Below are positions 1 through 6,732 of a DNA stretch of 9,500 nt, in pieces (positions within the stretch are counted from its first letter, which is position 1; each line of letters starts with the position of its first letter). The DNA lies in NCBI GenBank assembly GCA_009926905.1, contig RFNX01000384.1:1-9500 (forward strand). The letters run 5' to 3'. The notes beneath the pieces were generated by a model. That model was not told the DNA's origin, ran no database searches, and saw only the letters and a program-made list of their open reading frames with translations. The stretch is from Flavobacteriales bacterium (GTDB lineage Bacteria > Bacteroidota > Bacteroidia > Flavobacteriales_D > Crocinitomicaceae). The translations under genes and the position numbers were made by a program.

Positions 1-771
1 CTTAAAGCATTTCGACCAGGAAGATTTCCATTTCCGTTAGTACACATAGATACGGGTCATAATTTTAAAGAAACGCTCGATTTTCGTGATGCCTTAACTG
101 AAAAAATTGGCGAAAAATTGATTGTTCGAAAAGTAGAAGATACCATCCAATCACGAAAATTAGTAGATGGCAAAGGAAAATTTCCAAGTAGAAACGCACT
201 TCAAACATACACTTTATTAGATACAATCGAAGAATTTGAATTCGATGCGTGTATTGGTGGTGCGCGTCGTGATGAAGAAAAAGCACGAGCGAAAGAACGA
301 ATTTTTTCAGTCCGTGATGAATTTGGACAATGGGATCCTAAAAAACAACGTCCAGAATTGTGGAATATTTACAATGGAAAAATTAATAAAGGAGAGAATG
401 TACGTGTTTTCCCAATTTCAAACTGGACGGAATTAGATGTTTGGAACTATATCAAACGCGAAAAAATTGATCTTCCGTCGATTTATTTTACACACGAACG
501 CGAGTGCATTTTGACTACACAAGGACAATTAATGAACACCAACGAATTTGTAACAATTGAACCGGAAGACATCGTTGTGAAAAGAAACGTTCGTTATAGA
601 ACAGTTGGAGACATGACTTGTACAGCAGCAGTTGAATCGAAAGCTTACACAGTTGATGACATCATACAAGAAATAAAAGAAACAAAAATTTCCGAACGAG
701 GCGCCACCCGAATGGACGACACACTCAGCGAAGCTGCGATGGAAGACCGAAAAAAAGGGGGGTACTTTTGA
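1..771 (+). CDS. cysD: Sulfate adenylyltransferase subunit 2 (CysD), 3' part
   Basis: This is the small catalytic subunit of ATP sulfurylase, which makes adenosine 5'-phosphosulfate from ATP and sulfate in the cytoplasm, together with the GTPase CysN. The frame is open from the window edge to a TGA at 769-771, giving 256 residues. The family is usually about 300 residues, so roughly the first 45 lie outside the window, including the N-terminal PP-loop (SGGKDS-type). Visible family motifs are HIDTGHNF (residues 15-22 of the visible part), the basic GGARRDEEKARAKER block (about 86-100), and the C-terminal block RNVRYRTVGDMTCTAAVES followed by the usual ERGATRMDD. The lysine/glycine-rich end KKGGYF is typical of the family. 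cysN follows 86 bp downstream on the same strand, as expected for a cysDN operon. No frameshift is seen. The truncation is due to the window edge only. Confidence 0.97.
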   Translation, partial: LKAFRPGRFPFPLVHIDTGHNFKETLDFRDALTEKIGEKLIVRKVEDTIQSRKLVDGKGKFPSRNALQTYTLLDTIEEFEFDACIGGARRDEEKARAKERIFSVRDEFGQWDPKKQRPELWNIYNGKINKGENVRVFPISNWTELDVWNYIKREKIDLPSIYFTHERECILTTQGQLMNTNEFVTIEPEDIVVKRNVRYRTVGDMTCTAAVESKAYTVDDIIQEIKETKISERGATRMDDTLSEAAMEDRKKGGYF

Positions 772-773
772 GA

Positions 774-843
774 AACTGAAAACTGAAAACGAAAAGAGGA
801 AAGTTGAAAACGAGGTCAAACTTTCAGTTCTCAACTTTCAGTT
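774..843 (+). repeat. Repeat-rich, hairpin-forming cysD-cysN spacer
   Basis: The spacer is built from AACTGAAA-type units (774-781 and 781-788) and their reverse complements CTTTCAGTT (821-829 and 835-843). GAAAGTTGA (799-807) and TCAACTTTC (831-839) form a perfect 9-bp inverted pair. Several alternative stems between the cysD stop and the cysN start are therefore possible. No U-tract follows, so a terminator is unlikely. It may be a small dispersed intergenic repeat or a structure tuning cysN translation. The function is inference. Confidence 0.6.
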
Positions 844-857
844 ATCAACTATTAATT

Positions 858-2102
858 ATGGAACTACTAAGATTTTTTACAGCAGGAAACGTTGACGATG
901 GCAAAAGCACATTGATCGGACGCTTGTTGTATGATAGCAATTCAATTTCGACGGATATTATCGATACGTTGACCAAACAAAGCAAAGCGAGAGCAGAAAA
1001 CGCAGACATTGATTTAGCTTTATTGACAGACGGTTTGCGTGCTGAACGAGAACAAGGAATTACGATTGATGTTGCTTACAAATATTTTGTTACCGACAAA
1101 CGAAAATACATCATTGCTGACACACCTGGTCATGCGCAATACACTCGTAACATGTTTACCGGTGCGTCCAATACTGACTTGGCAATTATTTTAATTGATG
1201 CGCGCAATGGAATTACGGACCAAACAAAACGACACAGTATTATTTCAAGTATTTTAGAAATTCCCCATTTGTTGATTTGTGTCAATAAAATGGATTTAAA
1301 AAACTACGATGAATCAGTTTTTGAAGCAATAAAATCTGATTATTTGGCTTTCGCTCAACCTCTAGGTTTAAAGAAAATTTCATTCATTCCTGTAAGTGCT
1401 TTGACAGGTGAAAATGTAGTAAACAAATCTGATAACTTTTCTTGGTTCAAAGGAGAAACATTGTTTGATTTCCTTGAAAATGTTGAAATCCCCCAAGAGG
1501 AAACAAATAATGAAATGCGCTTCCAAGTGCAATATGTCATTCGTCCACAAACACAAGAATTGCATGATTACCGAGGTTATGCTGGTGAACTTTTAAGTGG
1601 AACAATTCAAAAAGGAGATAAAGTACGCGTATTTCCTATTGATCAAGTAACGACAATTGAAAAAATCGAAAAGTTTGAAGCTGAGGTTGCTAGAGCAAAT
1701 GCTGGCGAACCTATCGTTTTACATTTAACAGATGATTTAGACATTAGTCGAGGTAGTACCTTTGTTTTAGAGAATCAGTTGTCCGAAGTTTCAAACGAAT
1801 TGGAAGCTACGATTTGCTGGATGGACAATAAACCTTTTCAAAAAGGACAAAAATTGTTATTGCAACAAAATAGTTTTAGAACTAAAGCAGTAATCAAATC
1901 TATTGAAGGAAAAATCGACATTCACACTTTAGATTCTACAGAAGAAACCGATGAAATCCACTTGAACGAATTTTGTAAAGTGAACATTAAAACTGCTGAA
2001 TTAGTAAGTTTCGATTCCTATTCAAAAAACCGTAAAACTGGTGCATTTATTTTAATCAATGATAACACCAATAATACAGTCGCTGCTGGAACTATTATAT
2101 AA
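858..2102 (+). CDS. cysN: Sulfate adenylyltransferase subunit 1, GTPase (CysN)
   Basis: CysN is the GTPase subunit of ATP sulfurylase; GTP hydrolysis drives APS formation by its partner CysD. From the ATG at 858 the protein has 414 residues. G1 is GNVDDGKS (10-17), the switch I region EREQGITI (63-70), G3 DTPGH (88-92), G4 NKMD (143-146) and G5 SAL (180-182). After about residue 215 come the EF-Tu-like beta-barrel domains (QVQYVIRPQ, YAGELLSGTIQKGDKVRVFP, then a C-terminal barrel). The frame is open upstream to a TTG at 804, but those 18 codons come from the repeat-rich spacer and do not resemble the family, whose members begin close to the LLRFFTAG segment, so 858 is preferred. It is shorter than the E. 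coli protein (475) and carries no CysC kinase domain. No Shine-Dalgarno is visible, as is usual in Bacteroidota. Confidence 0.97.
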   Translation: MELLRFFTAGNVDDGKSTLIGRLLYDSNSISTDIIDTLTKQSKARAENADIDLALLTDGLRAEREQGITIDVAYKYFVTDKRKYIIADTPGHAQYTRNMFTGASNTDLAIILIDARNGITDQTKRHSIISSILEIPHLLICVNKMDLKNYDESVFEAIKSDYLAFAQPLGLKKISFIPVSALTGENVVNKSDNFSWFKGETLFDFLENVEIPQEETNNEMRFQVQYVIRPQTQELHDYRGYAGELLSGTIQKGDKVRVFPIDQVTTIEKIEKFEAEVARANAGEPIVLHLTDDLDISRGSTFVLENQLSEVSNELEATICWMDNKPFQKGQKLLLQQNSFRTKAVIKSIEGKIDIHTLDSTEETDEIHLNEFCKVNIKTAELVSFDSYSKNRKTGAFILINDNTNNTVAAGTII

Positions 2103-2114
2103 TAATTTAACTAT

Positions 2115-2141
2115 TTTGTTTTCGAAAAATATATATCTTTG
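2115..2141 (+). promoter_or_regulatory. Candidate Bacteroidota promoter for the NYN gene
   Basis: TATCTTTG at 2134-2141 matches the Bacteroidota -7 consensus TAnnTTTG exactly. A TTTG lies upstream at 2115-2118, but with only 15 nt between the boxes, shorter than the usual 17 or more, so the -33 part is doubtful. Transcription would start near 2147 and leave a leader of about 95 nt with the hairpin at 2173-2196. Confidence 0.45.
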
Positions 2142-2172
2142 TTTTAATAATGTCCAATGTGCAGCTTTGTCA

Positions 2173-2196
2173 CCTTTAAATTGTTTAGTTTAAAGG
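2173..2196 (+). promoter_or_regulatory. Perfect 8-bp inverted repeat in the leader of the NYN gene
   Basis: CCTTTAAA (2173-2180) and TTTAAAGG (2189-2196) pair perfectly around an 8-nt loop. No T-run follows, so a rho-independent terminator for cysN is unlikely. It lies about 45 nt before the NYN start codon and downstream of the TATCTTTG box, so it would be part of the 5' UTR, as a protein-binding site or RNA structure. A run of nine T (2226-2234) lies just before the start codon. Confidence 0.45.
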
Positions 2197-2240
2197 ATTA
2201 ATAACGACAAAATCTGACTTTGGACTTTTTTTTTCTTATT

Positions 2241-2954
2241 ATGAAAACAGCTATTTTAGTTGATGGAGGTTTCTTTATCAGAAGATATAAATATATTGAA
2301 GGATTTGAACAAGATGATTCACCAGAATTAATGGCTAAAAATCTTGTTTCATATTGTTTTAAACACATTCAAAAAATCAACAATTACAGGGTTAGATATA
2401 ATCTTCCTTCAACAGATTTATATAGAATTTTTTATTACGACGCTAATCCTTATGATGGAGATTCGCATAATCCAATAAGTAATAAATCTTTTAGTTTTAA
2501 AAACACACCTCAATATAAATTTCGACATACATTATTTAATGAGCTAAAAAAACAGAGGAAAATTGCTTTAAGACTTGGTTTTTTGAAGAATAGTTCAAAA
2601 GATTGGATTATTAGACCAAAGCATACTAAAGCTTTAATTAATGGGAAATTAAAGATTGAAGATTTAACTGAAAATGATATTGAATTTCCATTAAATCAAA
2701 AAGCAGTCGATATGAAAATAGGATTAGATATAGCTTCTCTTGCATTTAAAGAACAAGTTGATCAAATTATTCTTATTGCTGGAGATAGTGATTTTGTACC
2801 TGCAGCTAAGTTTGCAAGGAGAGAAGGTGTTGATTTTATTTTAGACCCGATGTTGAACTATATAGATCCAACTTTACACGAACATATTGATGGATTAATG
2901 ACTATCAAAAAAATGAATCGAAAAGATATCTCAATAGAAAATGATGAAATTTAG
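2241..2954 (+). CDS. NYN domain protein (LabA/DUF88-like), putative RNase
   Basis: This is a 237-residue protein of the NYN (PIN-like) nuclease superfamily, soluble and predicted cytoplasmic. The N-terminal strand AILVDGGFF carries D8. KAVDMKIGLDIA supplies D157 and D163, and the strand IILIAGDSDFVPAAKFARREG supplies D182 and D184. Together these are the acidic residues expected for a metal-dependent active site. Members are proposed or shown to cleave RNA; the substrate here is unknown. The ATG at 2241 begins right before the conserved first strand. A TTG at 2220 would add only seven residues encoded by the T-run. Ten of twelve arginines use AGA/AGG, whereas cysN and the following kinase mostly use CGN, which suggests separate acquisition. 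The kinase starts 24 bp downstream and may be co-transcribed. The family assignment is firm; the function is inferred. Confidence 0.88.
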   Translation: MKTAILVDGGFFIRRYKYIEGFEQDDSPELMAKNLVSYCFKHIQKINNYRVRYNLPSTDLYRIFYYDANPYDGDSHNPISNKSFSFKNTPQYKFRHTLFNELKKQRKIALRLGFLKNSSKDWIIRPKHTKALINGKLKIEDLTENDIEFPLNQKAVDMKIGLDIASLAFKEQVDQIILIAGDSDFVPAAKFARREGVDFILDPMLNYIDPTLHEHIDGLMTIKKMNRKDISIENDEI

Positions 2955-2978
2955 ACTAGACATTCATAACCTCTAACT

Positions 2979-4316
2979 ATGAATCGTAGGACCATCAATG
3001 CCGTTGTAATTTTAGGAGTGCTTTCATTGGTTAGTATCTTAATTGTGCAATTGGTTTGGGTGCGCAAAACGATGGAAATGCAAGCCAAGAACATTGCGAT
3101 TCAAGAGAAAGAGGACAGCCTCAATATCAAGGAATTTTCTGAACAAGCGCATATTGCATTTATTAATGTTTTGAATATTATTTCTCAAAAAACGGATGAT
3201 TATTCAGATAAATACGGCGCTGTTAAACAGTTGAGAACCAATCATTTTACAATTGACATCAGCGAAGAATTACAACCATTTTACTTAGAAACATTACTTA
3301 AAAAAGCACTTTATAACCAAAACATTCACCAAGATTTTGTGTATGGGATTTACGATTGTTTCACTGACACATTGGTTTTTAGTAATCTCATCAAATTCAC
3401 CAAAGATTCACTTTATTTGTCTGTCAATGAAACTATTCCTGGTTTAACTTCAGCAAAACTGCGGTTAAAGAAAGATGGACATTATTTCACTGTTTTCTTT
3501 CCCAATGTAAAAGCAAAACCGATTGAACCCACTGTTTTCATTTCTCCTTGGATTTATATTTCAATCATTGTACTTTTGGTTTTGGTGTTTTTCGCTTACA
3601 GTTTAGCCATTATTTTCAGGCAAAAGCGTCTTTCAGAAGTCAAAAATGATTTCATAAATAATATGACACACGAACTCAAAACACCAATTTCTACCATCAG
3701 TCTTTCGAGTGAAATGTTAATGCGAATGAATGATGACGACCCTGAAAAAGTTCGAAAATATGCAGGAATCATTTACAAAGAAAACAAGCGTTTAGAGAAT
3801 CAAGTGGAGCGCGTTTTGAATGTTGCCAAATTGGATAAAGATCAAGTTGTTCTGAACAAAGAGCAATTTGATGTACATGAATTATTAGCCGAAGTGAAGG
3901 AGAATTTTGAGTTTAATCAGTCGCAACAAGGAGGTAAAATAGCGCTTTTCACAGAGGCATCCACTTTTAGTATTCAAGCTGACCCTGTGCATTTGACGAA
4001 TGTGGTTTATAATTTACTCGACAATGCAGTGAAATATTGCATTGAAAAACCAGATATTCAAATTCGTACACGCAACGAGAAAAATGGCTTAACCATCGAA
4101 ATTACAGACAACGGAATTGGCATCAAACGAGAAAACCTTAAAATGATTTTCGATAAATTCTATCGTGTTCCAACTGGAAATATTCATAACGTCAAAGGTT
4201 TCGGGCTTGGTTTATATTACGTTAAATTAATCGTTGAAGCCCATCACGGTAAAATAGATGTAAAAAGTTCAGTTGGAAAAGGAACGACGTTTGTATTGTG
4301 GTTTCCTTTGGGGTGA
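2979..4316 (+). CDS. Membrane sensor histidine kinase
   Basis: A 445-residue two-component sensor kinase. TM1 spans about residues 7-28, followed by an extracytoplasmic sensor region of about 160 residues without a recognisable PAS domain, then TM2 at about 190-213. The HisKA dimerisation domain has its H-box at NDFINNMTHELKTPIS with phospho-acceptor H231. The HATPase_c domain shows the N-box YNLLDNAVKY (344-353), G1 DNGIG (377-381), F-box FDKFYR (391-396) and G2 GFGLGL (407-412). There is no HAMP or receiver domain. The ATG at 2979 opens directly onto the TM1 segment. It starts 24 bp after the NYN gene. No response regulator lies in the window; the next genes are an ORF6N protein and an ATPase, so the cognate regulator must be elsewhere or has been separated. 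The ligand is unknown. Start and catalytic motifs look intact. Confidence 0.95.
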   Translation: MNRRTINAVVILGVLSLVSILIVQLVWVRKTMEMQAKNIAIQEKEDSLNIKEFSEQAHIAFINVLNIISQKTDDYSDKYGAVKQLRTNHFTIDISEELQPFYLETLLKKALYNQNIHQDFVYGIYDCFTDTLVFSNLIKFTKDSLYLSVNETIPGLTSAKLRLKKDGHYFTVFFPNVKAKPIEPTVFISPWIYISIIVLLVLVFFAYSLAIIFRQKRLSEVKNDFINNMTHELKTPISTISLSSEMLMRMNDDDPEKVRKYAGIIYKENKRLENQVERVLNVAKLDKDQVVLNKEQFDVHELLAEVKENFEFNQSQQGGKIALFTEASTFSIQADPVHLTNVVYNLLDNAVKYCIEKPDIQIRTRNEKNGLTIEITDNGIGIKRENLKMIFDKFYRVPTGNIHNVKGFGLGLYYVKLIVEAHHGKIDVKSSVGKGTTFVLWFPLG

Positions 4317-4402
4317 AAGTACGTGATTGAATGAATTTTTTATTGAGTTGTTTATGGTCAAAATCATTTTTGAGGATTTATTAAATACTAAAAAACGCAC
4401 TT

Positions 4403-4440
4403 TTTCTTGAAAAATTTCTATTAATTCATATTTCAAGAAA
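4403..4440 (+). promoter_or_regulatory. 10-bp dyad upstream of the ORF6N gene, candidate operator
   Basis: TTTCTTGAAA (4403-4412) and TTTCAAGAAA (4431-4440) are perfect reverse complements separated by 18 nt. Each arm is itself nearly palindromic (TTTC-NN-GAAA), so the element can also be read as two tandem TTTCNNGAAA boxes, a pattern expected for a dimeric DNA-binding protein. It sits 38 nt before the ATG of a DNA-binding protein gene, which makes autoregulation plausible. No clear TAnnTTTG box is seen in the 4317-4462 interval; CATTTTTG is one mismatch away. Confidence 0.45.
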
Positions 4441-4477
4441 GAATAATATTTCATAACTTAAAGTGAAAATTAAGGTT

Positions 4478-5347
4478 ATGCAAGAACTACTAAAGAAAGA
4501 TTTACAAGCGAAAATATTTACAATCAGAAGAATACAAGTAATGATTGATCGTGATTTGGCTGATTTATACAAAGTTGAAGTCAAGCGGTTAAATGAACAA
4601 GTAAAACGAAATATTGAACGATTTCCAGAAAACTTTAGGTTTCAATTAAACAATAAGGAAAAGATTGAACTGGTCGCAATTTGCGACCGGTTTGAAAGTT
4701 GGAAACATTCTGGTAATAATCCATTTGTTTTCACTGAGCAAGGTGTTGCAATGTTATCAGCTGTTTTGAGAAGTGAGGTTGCAGTTCATATGAGTATTCA
4801 AATTATTAATGCGTTTGTCGAAATGCGTAAAATAATAAACAGAAATTCTGGATTAATTCAAAGAATTGAAGGAGTAGAGCGAAAATTAATCGAGTCTGAC
4901 CAAAAGTTTGAAAATCTATTTTCAGCTCTTGAAAAAAATCTTTTACCAACACAAGGCGTTTTCTTCGACGGACAAATCTTTGATGCATACGAGTTAATGT
5001 CACGAATTATTCGTTCAGCGAAACAAGAAATTATTCTGATTGACAATTACATTGATGAATCTGTCTTGTCACAATTAAGTAAACGCAGAGCGAACGTAGA
5101 AGCTATCATTTATACAAAATCGGTTTCACGTATTTTACAACTCGATATCGAAAGACACAACAGCCAATATCCGCTCATTCAAATCAGAGAACTTCGCGAT
5201 AGTCACGACCGATTTCTCATCATCGACCGAAAAGAATCGTATCATATTGGCGCATCCTTAAAGGATTTGGGTAAAAAATGGTTTGCCTTCTCGAAATTGG
5301 ATGGGAAGATGCTGGAGTTTGTTTTATCTAAATTACATGAAGATTAA
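4478..5347 (+). CDS. ORF6N domain DNA-binding protein with PLD-like C-terminal half
   Basis: A 289-residue protein. Residues about 8-115 match the ORF6N (phage/KilA-N-associated) DNA-binding domain: KIFTIRRIQVMIDRDLADLY, then LNEQVKRNIERFPENFRFQL, and FVFTEQGVAMLSAVLRSEVA. A helical, probably coiled-coil linker follows (about 112-155). The C-terminal half looks like half of a phospholipase D fold: AYELMSRIIRSAKQEIILID, then HDRFLIID (243-250), which resembles the HxKx4D motif with Arg in place of Lys, then GASLKDLGKKWFAF. Such proteins are common as accessory genes in Bacteroidota; their role is unsettled. The ATG at 4478 is chosen; a GTG at 4463 would add five residues. The last 20 bp overlap the convergent ATPase gene. 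A damaged copy of the 3' end lies at 6588-6710. Whether the PLD-like part is catalytic is doubtful. Confidence 0.88.
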   Translation: MQELLKKDLQAKIFTIRRIQVMIDRDLADLYKVEVKRLNEQVKRNIERFPENFRFQLNNKEKIELVAICDRFESWKHSGNNPFVFTEQGVAMLSAVLRSEVAVHMSIQIINAFVEMRKIINRNSGLIQRIEGVERKLIESDQKFENLFSALEKNLLPTQGVFFDGQIFDAYELMSRIIRSAKQEIILIDNYIDESVLSQLSKRRANVEAIIYTKSVSRILQLDIERHNSQYPLIQIRELRDSHDRFLIIDRKESYHIGASLKDLGKKWFAFSKLDGKMLEFVLSKLHED

Positions 5348-6491
5348 TCAAAGCACTTTTCCAATTAACAACTTTAATCAATTCCTGTGACGTAAATTCC
5401 ATTTCACCATCATAAATTAATACACCACCTTTTTCACCTGACAATGCATTGAATTTCTTTAAACCTTTAACGAAATCAGATGAAAATGTTTGAGCAGACT
5501 TAATTTCTGCTGCCACCAATTGATTGGCAGACTGAATGATTAAATCAATTTCAAGGCCTTTGTTATCTCTCCAAAAATAGAATTGATGACCAAGATTGAG
5601 ATTAGCATTGTTCTTCACAAATTCCATAATAATCAGATTTTCAACCAAACTTCCTCTAAAATGTGACACCTCAAGTTCACTTTCTTTTTTAATGGATAGC
5701 AGGGAACATGCCAAACCAGTATCTACAAAGTAAAGTTTTGGTGTTTTAACCAACCGCTTGTTAAAGTTATTGAAGTAAGTAGGGAGCATTTTAATTACAA
5801 AGGTTTTTTCCAAAATAGACAACCACGAATCAACTGTTTTAACATCAATCCCGCATTCATTACTCAAGGCACTCCGATTCACAGTTTGACCAACCCTTCC
5901 TGCGCAAAGACGAAGAAATTTAAAGAATAGCATTGCATTATCAATATTTTTTAGCTGCCTGACATCTCGCTCGACATAAGTGCGCACATACGATTGATAC
6001 CACAAATCAGGATTTCTGTTTTTTTGATGAATTTCAGGGTAAAAACCTCTTAAAATTAGCTCATTCAAAGTGTACTGTCTATCTTGATTTTGTAATTCGT
6101 GATAACTCAATGGATATAAATCCAACACTCCAATTCGACCAGCTAAGGTTTGGCTTACGTTTTCTTGAAGTAAAAGATTGTTGCTACCTGTTAAGATAAA
6201 AAGACCGTCTTCTGTCGTATTGTCTAGAATTTCTTGCAGGTAATTCAATAATTCTGGTGCGCGTTGTACCTCATCCAAAATGGCTCCGCTTGGAAAGCGG
6301 TTCAAAAAAGCTTTTGGATCACTCAATGCTAAATTTCTTTCATCGGGGTTTTCTAACGAAACATATTTCTTAGCTGGAAACACCATTTTTGCAAGCGTAG
6401 TTTTTCCCGATTGCCTCGGACCAACAAGCATCACCGACCGAAATTGCTGACCATAATAGTGAAGTAAATCCTGTATATCTCTAACAACCAT
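5328..6491 (-). CDS. AAA-type ATPase with DUF4143 / PD-(D/E)XK-like C-terminus
   Basis: A 387-residue ATPase of the AAA_14 + DUF4143 type. The Walker A motif is GPRQSGKTT (24-32), Walker B AILDEVQ (70-76), the sensor-like strand FILTGSN (98-104) and LAGRI with R119. A winged-helix-like middle region follows (about 200-265, e.g. LSNECGIDVKTVDSWLSILE). The C-terminal DUF4143 part has SLVENLI, GLEIDLII and VAAEIKSAQ (D316, E329, K331), the spacing of a PD-(D/E)XK nuclease-like core. The length is normal for the family and there is no break. The family is common and mobile in bacteria and archaea, without an established function. The start ATG at 6491 lies 15 nt downstream of a TACATTTG box. The gene converges on the ORF6N gene, overlapping it by 20 bp, with no terminator between them. 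Nuclease activity is inference from motif spacing only. Confidence 0.93.
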   Translation of the reverse strand: MVVRDIQDLLHYYGQQFRSVMLVGPRQSGKTTLAKMVFPAKKYVSLENPDERNLALSDPKAFLNRFPSGAILDEVQRAPELLNYLQEILDNTTEDGLFILTGSNNLLLQENVSQTLAGRIGVLDLYPLSYHELQNQDRQYTLNELILRGFYPEIHQKNRNPDLWYQSYVRTYVERDVRQLKNIDNAMLFFKFLRLCAGRVGQTVNRSALSNECGIDVKTVDSWLSILEKTFVIKMLPTYFNNFNKRLVKTPKLYFVDTGLACSLLSIKKESELEVSHFRGSLVENLIIMEFVKNNANLNLGHQFYFWRDNKGLEIDLIIQSANQLVAAEIKSAQTFSSDFVKGLKKFNALSGEKGGVLIYDGEMEFTSQELIKVVNWKSALINLHVI

Positions 6492-6503
6492 CTATAAAAT
6501 TTG

Positions 6504-6537
6504 GTACAAATGTAGTAATTGATTGGATGATTTGTAC
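6504..6537 (-). promoter_or_regulatory. Promoter box and overlapping 8-bp dyad before the ATPase gene
   Basis: On the minus strand TACATTTG (plus-strand 6507-6514) matches the Bacteroidota -7 box TAnnTTTG exactly and would give a very short leader to the ATG at 6491. No clear -33 TTG is found at the right distance. GTACAAAT (6504-6511) and ATTTGTAC (6530-6537) form a perfect dyad with an 18-nt spacer, one arm covering the -7 box. That is the geometry of a repressor operator. Whether ORF6N, the ATPase or another protein binds it is unknown. Confidence 0.5.
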
Positions 6538-6587
6538 TGTTTTATTGCTTTTATTTCAATTAAAAATGACTAATTTGGTTCAATTTT

Positions 6588-6710
6588 CATGATCGCTTTC
6601 TCATCATCGACCAAAAGGAATTGTACAATATTGGCGCATCGTTGAAGGACATCGGAAAACGGTGGTTCGCTTTTTCGAAATTGGATGGGACGATGTTGGA
6701 GTTTGTTTTA
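6588..6710 (+). pseudogene. Remnant of a second ORF6N/PLD-like gene (3' end only)
   Basis: In one frame this stretch reads HDRFLIID, then an IGASLKDIGKRWFAFSKLDG segment and MLEFVL, matching residues 243-283 of the intact ORF6N protein at 35 of 41 positions. By hand count the DNA agrees with 5204-5326 at 101 of 123 bases. Of 19 changed codons, 13 are synonymous, so the two copies diverged while both were under protein-level selection; this is not a fresh local duplication. Upstream of the His codon the similarity stops, and an in-frame TGA stands at 6567-6569. Downstream the frame runs on after FVL into unrelated sequence without the normal ending. With no 5' part and no ORF6N domain, it is a gene fragment. 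It lies just behind the ATPase promoter, in the same orientation as the intact gene. Confidence 0.85.
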
Positions 6711-6732
6711 TTTTATTTTGTTAAAATTAATC

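Noticed and set aside
529..834. 101-codon minus-strand open frame over the end of cysD
   Set aside because: It lies antisense to a clear CysD coding region, is low in complexity and shows no motif.
804..857. TTG start extending CysN by 18 residues
   Set aside because: The extra codons lie in the repeat-rich spacer and do not resemble CysN, whose members begin near the LLRFFTAG segment encoded from 858.
2173..2196. Hairpin as rho-independent terminator of cysN
   Set aside because: No T-run follows the stem, the stem is AT-rich, and a promoter-like box lies upstream of it.
5204..6710. Target-site duplication made by insertion of the ATPase gene as a transposon
   Set aside because: The repeats are 123 bp long and differ at 22 positions, mostly silently; a target duplication would be short and nearly identical, and no transposase or terminal inverted repeats are seen.
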